Source: Candidatus Woesearchaeota archaeon UBA119
GTDB lineage: Archaea > Nanobdellota > Nanobdellia > Woesearchaeales > UBA119
DNA length: 7,197 bases
Assembly: GCA_002505945.1 (NCBI GenBank)
Contig: DAWM01000001.1
Span: forward strand, 9,420-16,616
Direction of reading: 5' to 3'
A model generated the notes under the pieces. The model was not told where the DNA came from. It saw nothing but the letters and a program-made list of their open reading frames with translations, and did not search any database. This document shows, piece by piece, positions 1 through 5,005 of this stretch. Positions within the stretch are counted from its first letter, which is position 1. Every line of letters starts with the position of its first letter. A program made the position numbers and the translations under genes.

Positions 1-488
1 AAAGGAACAAGAGAGCAGAGAGGATAGCCATGGCCGCTCTAAAGTTCTATATCTTGAGGGTAGATCCTAATAGGGATGTGGTCTTCAAGCCCAAGGAATC
101 CATATCCTTTCAAGGAGAAACAGGCCCATATCTCTTATATACATATGCTAGATTGAGAAGCATTCTTAGAAAGTCGGGGATTAAGCCAACGATGCTTGAT
201 GTCAAGAGCATTAGTCTGATATCTCACGAAGAAGAAAAACAGATTGCTTCGTTGGGTAATGAATTCTCTTCAATAGTAATGGATTCTGCTCAGAGCTTCA
301 AACCAAGCACCTTATGCCGTTTCCTTCTGGATTTTGCTCAATTGATAAACTCTTATTATCATGAGAAAAGGGTTATTGGCGAGAATGAAAGGCTAATGAA
401 AGCACGTCTATCTCTATTAGTTGCTTGTTCTAATGTGCTTAAAGAAGGCTTAAATCTTCTGGGCATAGAAGTCCTGGAAGAAATGTAA
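1..488 (+). CDS. argS: Arginyl-tRNA synthetase, C-terminal part (5' truncated by window edge)
   Basis: This is the 3' end of a class I arginyl-tRNA synthetase, the cytosolic enzyme that charges tRNA(Arg) with arginine using ATP. The reading frame is open back to base 3, so the ATG at 30 is an internal methionine and the gene continues off the left edge. The visible 161 residues carry the end of the catalytic/stem region (IAMAALKFYILRVDP), the family signature FQGETGPYLLYTYAR, and the all-helical DALR anticodon-binding domain ending in LGIEVLEEM, which matches the usual ArgRS C-terminus (LGIE.PE.M). The HIGH motif and catalytic core lie outside the window. No truncation is seen at the 3' end. 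The gene converges on the minus-strand lipoprotein gene, with only 16 nt between the stop codons. Family assignment is secure from the signature; the lineage is inferred. Confidence 0.95.
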   Translation, partial: RNKRAERIAMAALKFYILRVDPNRDVVFKPKESISFQGETGPYLLYTYARLRSILRKSGIKPTMLDVKSISLISHEEEKQIASLGNEFSSIVMDSAQSFKPSTLCRFLLDFAQLINSYYHEKRVIGENERLMKARLSLLVACSNVLKEGLNLLGIEVLEEM

Positions 489-520
489 AAAAATATGGAG
501 AGAATTAAATCATCTCTCCA
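487..520 (-). terminator. Hairpin plus T-tract terminator of the lipoprotein operon
   Basis: Positions 496-503 (TGGAGAGA) pair perfectly with 513-520 (TCTCTCCA), giving an 8-bp stem with a 9-nt loop. On the minus strand the stem is followed by ATA and seven T (bases 487-493). This is the textbook layout of an intrinsic terminator for the minus-strand operon. The hairpin contains the last codons and the TAA of the lipoprotein gene, and the T-tract overlaps the argS stop codon. On the + strand no T-tract follows, so it should act mainly on the minus strand, although the stem could also protect the argS mRNA end. Archaeal termination usually depends on T-runs alone, so the stem's role is an inference. 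Confidence 0.65.
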
Positions 521-696
521 AGTTCAACGTCTTCTTCAATTAAAAGGTTATCTACTGTTTGGTCTATCTCTTGCTCTACCTCGTCTTCGCTGATTTCTTC
601 CTTAGACTCTCCTTCATCGGTCTTATCAACTGCACATCCTGTTGTTATCACTAATCCTATAATGACAAGAGCCATCAAAAGATATCCTGTTTTCAT
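505..696 (-). CDS. Small acidic membrane lipoprotein, function unknown
   Basis: A 63-residue protein with a classic lipoprotein signal: two N-terminal charged/polar residues, a hydrophobic stretch (about 6-17), then the lipobox ITTGC with the lipid-accepting Cys21. After cleavage the 42 remaining residues are extremely acidic (18 Asp/Glu) and probably disordered, ending in DVELGEMI. I do not recognise a named family. Short acidic secreted proteins of this look are common in DPANN-type genomes. Its ATG overlaps the TGA of the upstream coiled-coil gene by 4 nt, and AGAGGTGG lies about 6 nt ahead of the start, so the two genes are almost certainly co-transcribed and translationally coupled. A role as a negatively charged surface anchor or partner of the secreted coiled-coil protein is inference only. 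Confidence 0.8.
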   Translation of the reverse strand: MKTGYLLMALVIIGLVITTGCAVDKTDEGESKEEISEDEVEQEIDQTVDNLLIEEDVELGEMI

Positions 697-1574
697 TCTC
701 TTCCACCTCTGCCTTTGTTATTGTCGCCTTGATTTCCAGGGGTCTCATTATCGCTGAAAGGACCTCCTTTGGCAGGAAGGTTGTTTAGCTTCTCTTGAAC
801 CTTTGTCATCTTATTCTCTAATCTTTCTTCAATCAGTTGCGTCTTCTGCCTTACCCTTTCTTTTACCTGTTGAAGAGCGACCTCTGTCTCTGAGTTTGTT
901 TCTCTTATCCTTGCTAAGATCTCTTCTCTCTTCTCCGGATTGGCCTGAGCCATTTCTCTTCTTAACATTCCTTTGAATTCCTCGGGTCCCATTCTGCCAT
1001 TACGTATATTCTCCATTGCTTCAGTATTGTTGATTCCTGTCCTGTTCATCACATGCTCCATTACTCTTTTATTATACCTGTTCTTAATCTCTTGTAATTC
1101 CTGTTTATGTTCTTCTTTCATTTCTCTTACCCTTTCATGAACTCCTTCTCTAATCCGCTCTTGGATATCTTGGTCAGTCATTTCCCTTGCTTCTTCTCTG
1201 AAAATCCTTGTCAAATCCCTTGCTTGGACTTTAAGCTCTACAAAATCCGCAGCCAGCTCAGATTCATTTAACCCTTGATTGAAATCATAATTCTGCACTA
1301 TTTCCAGTAAATTTCTTATCTCTTCAAGGGTTGCATTCAATTTTTCTATATCTGTGGTTTCATTGTATTCAAGGATTCTTTCTATTATTATCTCTCCCGA
1401 GACAATCTGTCTCTCAATCGCCTTCTCCAACTGAAGCATCCTTACTTCTGCTCCCAATGGGTTTCCTATAATCCCTGCTTCTTCTATATCCTCTTCTTCT
1501 ATTTCCTGTGCCAGCCCTATTCCGCTGAAAAGGGCAAACACAAGCAATATCCCTATCATTTTTATTGCTTTCAT
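693..1574 (-). CDS. Secreted coiled-coil protein, function unknown
   Basis: A 293-residue protein with a Sec signal peptide (residues 1-22, cleavage near GLAQ). The start is taken at the ATG at 1574 because AGGTGAT sits 4 nt ahead of it. The open frame runs to 1640, but the extra 22 codons would put non-signal sequence before the signal peptide and overlap the promoter. The mature part has an acidic start (24-32), then long helices rich in Glu, Arg and Lys with heptad-like spacing (about 42-265), and a Gly/Asn-rich flexible tail (269-293). Several N-glycosylation sequons occur (Asn71, 80, 103, 178, 182), fitting an exported archaeal protein. No catalytic motif is visible and no named family is recognised. 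Segments such as EVRMLQLEKAIERQI and FVELKVQARDLTRIFR resemble hypothetical secreted proteins of DPANN archaea, from memory. It is followed by the lipoprotein gene with an ATGA overlap. Confidence 0.85.
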   Translation of the reverse strand: MKAIKMIGILLVFALFSGIGLAQEIEEEDIEEAGIIGNPLGAEVRMLQLEKAIERQIVSGEIIIERILEYNETTDIEKLNATLEEIRNLLEIVQNYDFNQGLNESELAADFVELKVQARDLTRIFREEAREMTDQDIQERIREGVHERVREMKEEHKQELQEIKNRYNKRVMEHVMNRTGINNTEAMENIRNGRMGPEEFKGMLRREMAQANPEKREEILARIRETNSETEVALQQVKERVRQKTQLIEERLENKMTKVQEKLNNLPAKGGPFSDNETPGNQGDNNKGRGGRE

Positions 1575-1578
1575 AACA

Positions 1579-1585
1579 ATCACCT
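1579..1585 (-). promoter_or_regulatory. Shine-Dalgarno site that fixes the start of the coiled-coil gene
   Basis: Read on the minus strand this is AGGTGAT, ending 4 nt before the ATG at 1574. It supports that ATG over any start further upstream in the same frame. Confidence 0.75.
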
Positions 1586-1600
1586 GGGCACATGAAAGAT

Positions 1601-1651
1601 GGAACAACATATATATTTTAGCCGGAACAACCCGGAACAACTTGGAACTAC
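1601..1651. repeat. TTGTTCC repeat array around the promoter, probable operator
   Basis: On the + strand GGAACAAC occurs at 1624-1631 and 1634-1641, followed by the variant GGAACTAC at 1644-1651. These three copies have an exact 10-bp period, one DNA helical turn. A further perfect copy lies at 1601-1608, on the other side of the TATA box. On the minus strand the units read TTGTTCC(GG/AA). The outermost unit overlaps the stop codon of the wHTH regulator gene. Such phased arrays are typical of cooperative binding by a wHTH or similar protein. That the adjacent membrane-bound regulator binds here is inference. Confidence 0.6.
1609..1620 (-). promoter_or_regulatory. TATA box for the coiled-coil / lipoprotein operon
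   Basis: On the minus strand this reads TAAAATATATAT, an archaeal TATA box in the 73-nt gap between the regulator gene and the coiled-coil gene. Transcription would start around 1587-1590, giving a 5' leader of roughly 15 nt that still includes the AGGTGAT ribosome site. It is flanked on both sides by copies of TTGTTCC. The position of the transcription start is estimated from the usual spacing of about 26 bp, not observed. Confidence 0.6.
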
Positions 1652-2340
1652 TCCTTTAATTTTATGATATTAGTCATCCCATTCTCTATCTTTGTGATTA
1701 TGCCTTTTTGAATTAAAGAATTAATATTTCTTGACAATGAGGATTTAGGTAAGCCAGTTACCTCTTGAAGCTCCTTCTGGGTTATCTGCCCTTTTTTCTT
1801 TATAACAAGATATATATCTTTCTGTCTCTCAGGCAGATGGATAGCAGGGATAGGACCTTTCCTTGTCTTGCTCTTATTCTTTTTTAGCAAGAAAAATACT
1901 CCCAAGGCGATTGCTGGGATTAATATTATCCAGAAATAAGATGCCTTAGAGGTATAACTGCTTAAGGAATATTGGATTAATATCTTTAATGGCTGATCTT
2001 GCGCAGTCCCAATAATCACAATCTCATCGGTCCTATGCTCTATCCTGCCCATCCTTTGAAGCTTGAGATAGTTGATATCAGTATTCTTAGGCAGATGAAT
2101 CCTATAGAGCAATGCTGAGAATTCTTCTTGAGTAGATATGTTTAATACCCAATACCTTCCTTCTTTAGATGTATAGTCCGGAGAGTTCTTTGTTTCTATG
2201 GAAGGGAGATTTGTTTCTCCTTCTATATTTACCAGTCCTCTTTCATCCACCCTAATATCAAGTTCACCATAATATGTTTCTGAAATAGCTATGTTGCTTA
2301 ATATGAACAACATTAGGATGAGTATGCAGACTCTTTTCAT
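1648..2340 (-). CDS. Membrane-anchored wHTH transcriptional regulator (COG2512-like)
   Basis: A 230-residue protein built like the archaeal membrane-associated regulators of COG2512. It has a signal peptide or N-terminal anchor (1-20), an extracytoplasmic beta-rich domain (about 21-132), one membrane helix (about 134-152) followed by a Lys/Arg-rich stop-transfer stretch (KKNKSKTRK), and a cytoplasmic winged helix-turn-helix (about 170-230). The HTH contains ITQKELQEVTGLPKSSLSR, with the recognition helix around 199-212 and a wing at 214-228. The topology suggests it senses something outside the membrane and acts on DNA directly; the ligand is unknown. Its ATG overlaps the TGA of the zinc-ribbon gene (ATGA), and GAGGAG lies 8 nt ahead of the start. 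The next promoter, with its repeat array, begins at its own stop codon, making the secreted-protein operon its most likely target (inference). Confidence 0.8.
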   Translation of the reverse strand: MKRVCILILMLFILSNIAISETYYGELDIRVDERGLVNIEGETNLPSIETKNSPDYTSKEGRYWVLNISTQEEFSALLYRIHLPKNTDINYLKLQRMGRIEHRTDEIVIIGTAQDQPLKILIQYSLSSYTSKASYFWIILIPAIALGVFFLLKKNKSKTRKGPIPAIHLPERQKDIYLVIKKKGQITQKELQEVTGLPKSSLSRNINSLIQKGIITKIENGMTNIIKLKE

Positions 2341-2507
2341 TCTTCTTTCTCCTCTTTATAGTATTTAGGGAAAAAGAAACTTCTATATCCACAATCCTGG
2401 CATTTATAGGGAGTAGCAATCCCTATTCCCCAGATAGGATTAGAGAGGTCTCGCTTGACATCTGTGCTTCCGCATTTAGGGCATTTAAGCTTCCCTTTCT
2501 TTGCCAT
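2337..2507 (-). CDS. Small zinc-ribbon protein
   Basis: A 56-residue basic protein with one four-cysteine zinc ribbon: CPKC at 9-12 and CQDC at 36-39, joined by a 23-residue loop with an aromatic/glycine turn (NPIWGIG). It ends in an acidic/lysine tail. The frame extends to a TTG at 2519, but the ATG at 2507 is preferred because a TATA-like element lies about 25 bp upstream, which would put the mRNA start at or next to the ATG (leaderless), and because no Shine-Dalgarno site is visible. Zinc ribbons of this size bind nucleic acid or proteins, or serve as structural tags; nothing here decides which. It is the first gene of the minus-strand cluster and overlaps the regulator gene as ATGA, so the two are coupled. 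Confidence 0.75.
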   Translation of the reverse strand: MAKKGKLKCPKCGSTDVKRDLSNPIWGIGIATPYKCQDCGYRSFFFPKYYKEEKEE

Positions 2508-2525
2508 ATTCTTTAACAAGAGATT

Positions 2526-2536
2526 ATTATTAATAA
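2526..2536 (-). promoter_or_regulatory. Probable TATA box of the zinc-ribbon / regulator genes
   Basis: On the minus strand this AT-only stretch reads TTATTAATAAT. Its centre is about 25 bp before the ATG at 2507, the distance expected for a leaderless archaeal transcript. The region is AT-rich, so this is a modest call. Confidence 0.45.
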
Positions 2537-2631
2537 GCCTTTCTCATCTCTCAGGGTTTCCGTAACCTTTTTTTTAGTAGAACAGTGAGTATTAAATTAT
2601 CTTTTACAACATTTGTATTTAACCTGCGTGT

Positions 2632-2660
2632 CGAAATGTATATAAACAAATAGTATAAAA
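2632..2660 (+). promoter_or_regulatory. Promoter of the ATPase / small protein / metallopeptidase cassette
   Basis: TATATAAAC at 2639-2647 is preceded by CGAAATG, resembling an archaeal BRE plus TATA box. A second TATA-like element, AGTATAAAA, lies at 2652-2660. Expected transcript starts are near 2669 or 2682, leaving a leader of about 50-65 nt ahead of the first gene. The 225-bp divergent gap 2508-2732 otherwise holds only the zinc-ribbon promoter on the other strand, a weak hairpin with eight T at 2553-2575, and A-rich leader sequence. Confidence 0.55.
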
Positions 2661-2732
2661 AGAAGCTTAGTAAGCATATCAGGCGGAAGACGATAAAAAG
2701 ATAAAGAAGGAACAAAATGTAAAATAAAGGAT

Positions 2733-3665
2733 TTGGATGAAAAAACAATTGAACGTTATCGCAATTACTTTAGAAATGTTAATCTAGGTCACCGTTATAA
2801 TATGTTATCAGAAGAAGAATTTCTTACCAAAATAGGTGTTTTGAAAGAAGGAAAGGTAACTTACGCTGGATTGCTGGTTTTCGGAAAAGAAGATGCATTA
2901 GCTGGAGAATTAGTTAACTATAGGATAGAATATCTTGAGATTCCTGGAACCTCATATTCAGATTCTTCGACAAGATACTCGTTTAGAATCTCTTCAGAAA
3001 GAAATTTGTTTGAAACGTTCTTTGAGATCTATGAGAGATTAAGTAAAAAAGTTGAAGTCCCATTCTCTATTAAACAAGGGATCAGGGACGATGATCCTCC
3101 ACATTTGCAAGCGATGAGGGAGGCTTTGGTCAATTTATTGATGCATACCGATTACTTCAGCAGAGGAAATTCTAGAATAAGAGTATTTAGCAACAGGTTA
3201 GAATTCTATAATCCTGGAGCCCTTCCTAAAAAAATTGAGTTTATTTTAGAAGAAGATTTTTCTCTGCCTCGGAATCCGATTATTGCTAAGATGTTTAGGT
3301 TTGTGCGTTTTTCTGAAAATATAGGAAGCGGATTCCACAGAATGTTCAGGGGCTGGAAGGAATATTATGGATTTAATCCTATTGTAGAGGGTGATTTTGA
3401 CTACTATAAAATTACATTCCCAACTACCAGAAAGACTACCGATAAAACTACCAGTAAGTCTACCAGAAAGACTACCAGAGAAGATACAGAAAAGCTTGTT
3501 TTAGAATTGCTTTCTAACAACCCCCACTTAACAGCAGACGAGATAGGCCATCAATTAGGACTAACAGAAGAAGGAATTCGCTATCACATAAAAAATCTGA
3601 AAAAGAAAGGACTGATTAAAAGAGTTGGTGGAAGGAAAAAAGGTTATTGGAAAGTTGAGGAATGA
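2733..3665 (+). CDS. ATP-binding / winged-helix protein (COG2865-like) lacking the AlbA_2 domain
   Basis: A 310-residue protein of the COG2865 type (HATPase_c_4 / RecG-like C-terminal family). Residues 1-60 match the linker after the usual AlbA_2 domain (LSEEEFLTKIG, TYAGLLVFGKEDA). The GHKL-like ATP-binding part follows: REALVNLLMHTDY (129-141; Glu130, Asn134, His138, Asp140), LEFYNPGALP (156-165), SLPRNPI (177-183) and NIGSGFHRMF (196-205). Then come a TT(R/D/S)K repeat linker (231-250) and a wHTH (about 251-310) ending KKGYWKVEE. Relatives usually have about 120 more N-terminal residues; there is no room for them before the upstream gene. The start is a TTG. The best Shine-Dalgarno/ATG pair nearby (AAAGGA, ATG at 2737) is out of frame, so the 5' end is uncertain. 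It is probably a DNA-binding regulator, and the first gene of a three-gene overlapping cassette. Confidence 0.8.
   Translation: MDEKTIERYRNYFRNVNLGHRYNMLSEEEFLTKIGVLKEGKVTYAGLLVFGKEDALAGELVNYRIEYLEIPGTSYSDSSTRYSFRISSERNLFETFFEIYERLSKKVEVPFSIKQGIRDDDPPHLQAMREALVNLLMHTDYFSRGNSRIRVFSNRLEFYNPGALPKKIEFILEEDFSLPRNPIIAKMFRFVRFSENIGSGFHRMFRGWKEYYGFNPIVEGDFDYYKITFPTTRKTTDKTTSKSTRKTTREDTEKLVLELLSNNPHLTADEIGHQLGLTEEGIRYHIKNLKKKGLIKRVGGRKKGYWKVEE
3423..3482 (+). repeat. In-frame 12-bp tandem repeats coding a TTxK linker
   Basis: Five 12-bp units, each of the form act-acc-(aga/gat/agt)-(aag/aaa/gaa) with one tct variant, encode TTRK, TTDK, TTSK, STRK and TTRE. They separate the ATP-binding part from the winged helix. 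Because the unit is a multiple of three, copy-number change would lengthen or shorten the linker without a frameshift. Confidence 0.85.
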
Positions 3666-3796
3666 AAAGTAGTAAGGAAGAGGAAAGAAAGCTTAAGCAG
3701 GAAATTCTGAAGATTTTTACCAAATCAAGAATAAAACCAAAAAAAGCTGTAGAATTGACTAATAAGTTGGTTAAAATTCTGAAAGGTGTAGAATAA
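3662..3796 (+). CDS. Small basic helical protein (44 aa), unknown
   Basis: An overlooked-size gene of 44 residues that I do not recognise. It begins MKSSKEEERKLKQEILKIF and is Lys-rich, probably two amphipathic helices split at KPKKA (25-29). Support comes from packing: its ATG overlaps the TGA of the ATPase gene by 4 nt (ATGA), and its TAA shares one base with the ATG of the metallopeptidase gene (TAATG). It therefore fills the gap exactly and would be translated by coupling; its only Shine-Dalgarno-like bases (GAGGA) touch the start codon. Codon use is like its neighbours. It could be a linker or inhibitor for the peptidase, an adaptor to the ATPase, or the product that the peptidase cuts; none of these is shown by the sequence. 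Confidence 0.65.
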   Translation: MKSSKEEERKLKQEILKIFTKSRIKPKKAVELTNKLVKILKGVE

Positions 3797-4086
3797 TGAT
3801 TCCTGTTCAAGATTTTAAAAAAGAAGTTAAGGAATGGGCCGAAGAGATTGGTGTAGAGCCAGATGAGATTCATGTAAGAGAGATGACAAAAAAATGGGGC
3901 AGTTGCTCAAGTAGAGGCCGATTGACTTTTTCATATGCTTTATTAAATAGAGATTCAGATGAAAGATCTATAGCAATTGTTCATGAATTGCTCCATCTTA
4001 GATATCCCACGCATAATAAAATGTTTAAATCTATGTTTAAGTCTTATTTAGAAGAGAAAGGCATTGATCCTAATATCCTTATTTAA
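3796..4086 (+). CDS. Minimal YgjP-like (DUF45) zinc metallopeptidase
   Basis: A 96-residue protein that is essentially just the core of the YgjP-like/DUF45 metallopeptidase family (COG1451). The diagnostic parts are present in order: KKWGSCSSRGRLTFS (32-46), the zinc-binding helix VHELLHL (62-68; His63, Glu64, His67), and the third ligand His73 in PTHNKMF. All catalytic residues appear intact, so an active zinc protease is likely; its substrate is unknown. Typical YgjP proteins are about twice as long and have an N-terminal beta domain that is absent here. No signal peptide is seen, so it is cytosolic. AAAGGTG 7 nt ahead of the ATG gives it its own ribosome site. Short members of this family are often found near type I restriction-modification genes (from general knowledge); none are in this window. 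Confidence 0.85.
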   Translation: MIPVQDFKKEVKEWAEEIGVEPDEIHVREMTKKWGSCSSRGRLTFSYALLNRDSDERSIAIVHELLHLRYPTHNKMFKSMFKSYLEEKGIDPNILI

Positions 4087-4184
4087 AATCCTTATATTTC
4101 TGTATTCCCTTTATTGTATATCATAACAAAGATCAAAAAAGTTTCTAGTTATGAACTTTATTTATTGATTGGCCCTGTTGAATG

Positions 4185-4206
4185 GACTAAAACGAACCCT
4201 TTAGTC
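4185..4206. repeat. Inverted repeat GACTAAA-N8-TTTAGTC
   Basis: GACTAAA (4185-4191) and TTTAGTC (4200-4206) are perfect reverse complements separated by 8 nt. The element lies about 60 bp ahead of the membrane-protein TATA box and could be an operator for a dimeric regulator, or a hairpin at the end of the upstream transcript. There is no T-tract directly after it, so a terminator is less likely. Confidence 0.4.
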
Positions 4207-4260
4207 AGAAATCTCTATTATCTATTCTCAAACAGAATTTTACTCAACTCTCTCAGATAG

Positions 4261-4271
4261 TTTTTTATATT
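4261..4271 (+). promoter_or_regulatory. TATA box for the membrane-protein pair (leaderless start)
   Basis: TTTTTTATATT lies about 26 bp before the ATG at 4292, placing transcription start at or next to the start codon. No Shine-Dalgarno site precedes that ATG, which fits a leaderless mRNA and supports the ATG at 4292 over the upstream TTG at 4286. Confidence 0.5.
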
Positions 4272-4291
4272 CTTTCTGATTATTTTTGTTT

Positions 4292-5005
4292 ATGGCGAGG
4301 AGAAGAGGCGTTCCTTTTGTAATAGCTGTGTCTTTTTTGATATCTCTGATAGCCATACGTCTACTAGTGCTTTTAGCAGGTTCGGCCCATTCTGAATTTG
4401 CTGATGCTGCTAAATCAGGTATATTGCCTGGCAAGGAATTCTATATTGGAAGCAATGTAATTCTTTTTGGTTATCATATCCATCATTTCTATTTTGGTGT
4501 AATCTTGCTTGTAATCGCAGGCTGGCTGGCGATTGTGGAAAGGCCATATATCAAAAACAGATATTTAGCTGTGATATACGGGGTTGGCCTGGGTTTGTTT
4601 CTGGATGAGATCGGGCTTTTGCTCACTTGGGGGGATTACTTTAGCGGCTTAACTTATATTATTACATTGTTTGTGCTTGGTGTAATGTGTAACATTATCT
4701 TCTTTCCTGAGTTTTGGAAAAGCGTTAGAAAAGAGATTAAGGCTCAAAAATCTGGCTTCTTAGGCTCTTCTTTTTTGAATAAAAAAAGCCCTTTATTTGA
4801 TTGGATAGATTCCCTTTCTTCCAGGATGTTTAAGCCAGAAAAACTGGATAATGCATTTTCAGCCATGGTTTATATATTAATTGCATTATTTGTGTTGCTT
4901 TTTCCTTCCTTTGTTCAATACATTATAGGGGGAGGTTTTATAATAGAAGGCATGCTGATACTGGCAAAACCGATTTTTCTAGGAGGCAAAAATGAAATTG
5001 CGTGA
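4292..5005 (+). CDS. Polytopic membrane protein with HxHH and LDE motifs plus DUF3096-like C-terminus
   Basis: A 237-residue integral membrane protein of unknown function. After the positively charged start MARRR, membrane segments are predicted at about 8-29, 66-84, 90-112, 117-137, 190-207 and 208-226. The second begins with YHIHHFYFGV (His62, His64, His65), and the third holds GLGLFLDEIG (Asp105, Glu106). These polar residues in or at the membrane recur in a family of uncharacterised archaeal and bacterial membrane proteins (from memory) and could bind a metal. A basic loop (142-188) leads to a C-terminal two-helix unit (194-224) with FPSFVQY and GGGFIIEGM, similar to DUF3096-type small proteins. 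The start is ATG 4292 because of TATA spacing; the frame opens 2 codons earlier at a TTG. The gene overlaps the next one by 14 nt, so the two are co-expressed. Confidence 0.75.
   Translation: MARRRGVPFVIAVSFLISLIAIRLLVLLAGSAHSEFADAAKSGILPGKEFYIGSNVILFGYHIHHFYFGVILLVIAGWLAIVERPYIKNRYLAVIYGVGLGLFLDEIGLLLTWGDYFSGLTYIITLFVLGVMCNIIFFPEFWKSVRKEIKAQKSGFLGSSFLNKKSPLFDWIDSLSSRMFKPEKLDNAFSAMVYILIALFVLLFPSFVQYIIGGGFIIEGMLILAKPIFLGGKNEIA
4981..4986 (+). promoter_or_regulatory. Strong Shine-Dalgarno for the 52-aa membrane protein
   Basis: A perfect AGGAGG lies 5 nt ahead of the ATG at 4992, inside the 3' end of the larger membrane-protein gene. It decides that the overlapping small frame is a real gene. 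Confidence 0.85.

Larger units (their letters stand above)
4087..4291 (+). other. 205-bp intergenic region with inverted repeat and promoter
   Basis: No gene is seen here on either strand. It holds T-rich stretches just after the metallopeptidase stop that could end its transcript, a 7-bp perfect inverted repeat at 4185-4206, and the TATA-like element of the next gene near 4261-4271. No tRNA or other RNA fold was recognised. Confidence 0.5.

Noticed and set aside
1575..1640. N-terminal extension of the secreted coiled-coil protein to 1640
   Set aside because: It would run through the TATA box and repeat array and place 22 residues ahead of a good signal peptide; AGGTGAT supports the ATG at 1574.
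1601..1651. CRISPR-like array
   Set aside because: The units are 7-8 bp at 10-bp spacing with no spacers and no cas genes; the layout suits an operator instead.
2553..2575. Small hairpin AGGGTT/AACCTT followed by eight T on the + strand
   Set aside because: The stem is only 6 bp with one G-T pair, and no + strand gene lies upstream to be terminated, so it was not called as a terminator.
2551..2748. 65-codon minus-strand frame in the divergent gap
   Set aside because: Its product is a Phe/Leu/Tyr-rich translation of AT-rich promoter DNA, it covers the promoter of the + strand cassette, and it has no ribosome site.
3616..3873. Minus-strand frame across the cassette's gene junctions
   Set aside because: It is antisense to three well-supported overlapping genes and has a Phe/Leu/Asn-rich product of no known type.
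2733..4086. Type I restriction-modification locus
   Set aside because: YgjP-like peptidases often sit near such loci, but no hsdR, hsdM or hsdS sequence is present in the window.
4240..4434. Minus-strand frame over the start of the membrane-protein gene
   Set aside because: It is antisense to a signal-like membrane N-terminus and covers that gene's promoter; it looks like a frame shadow.
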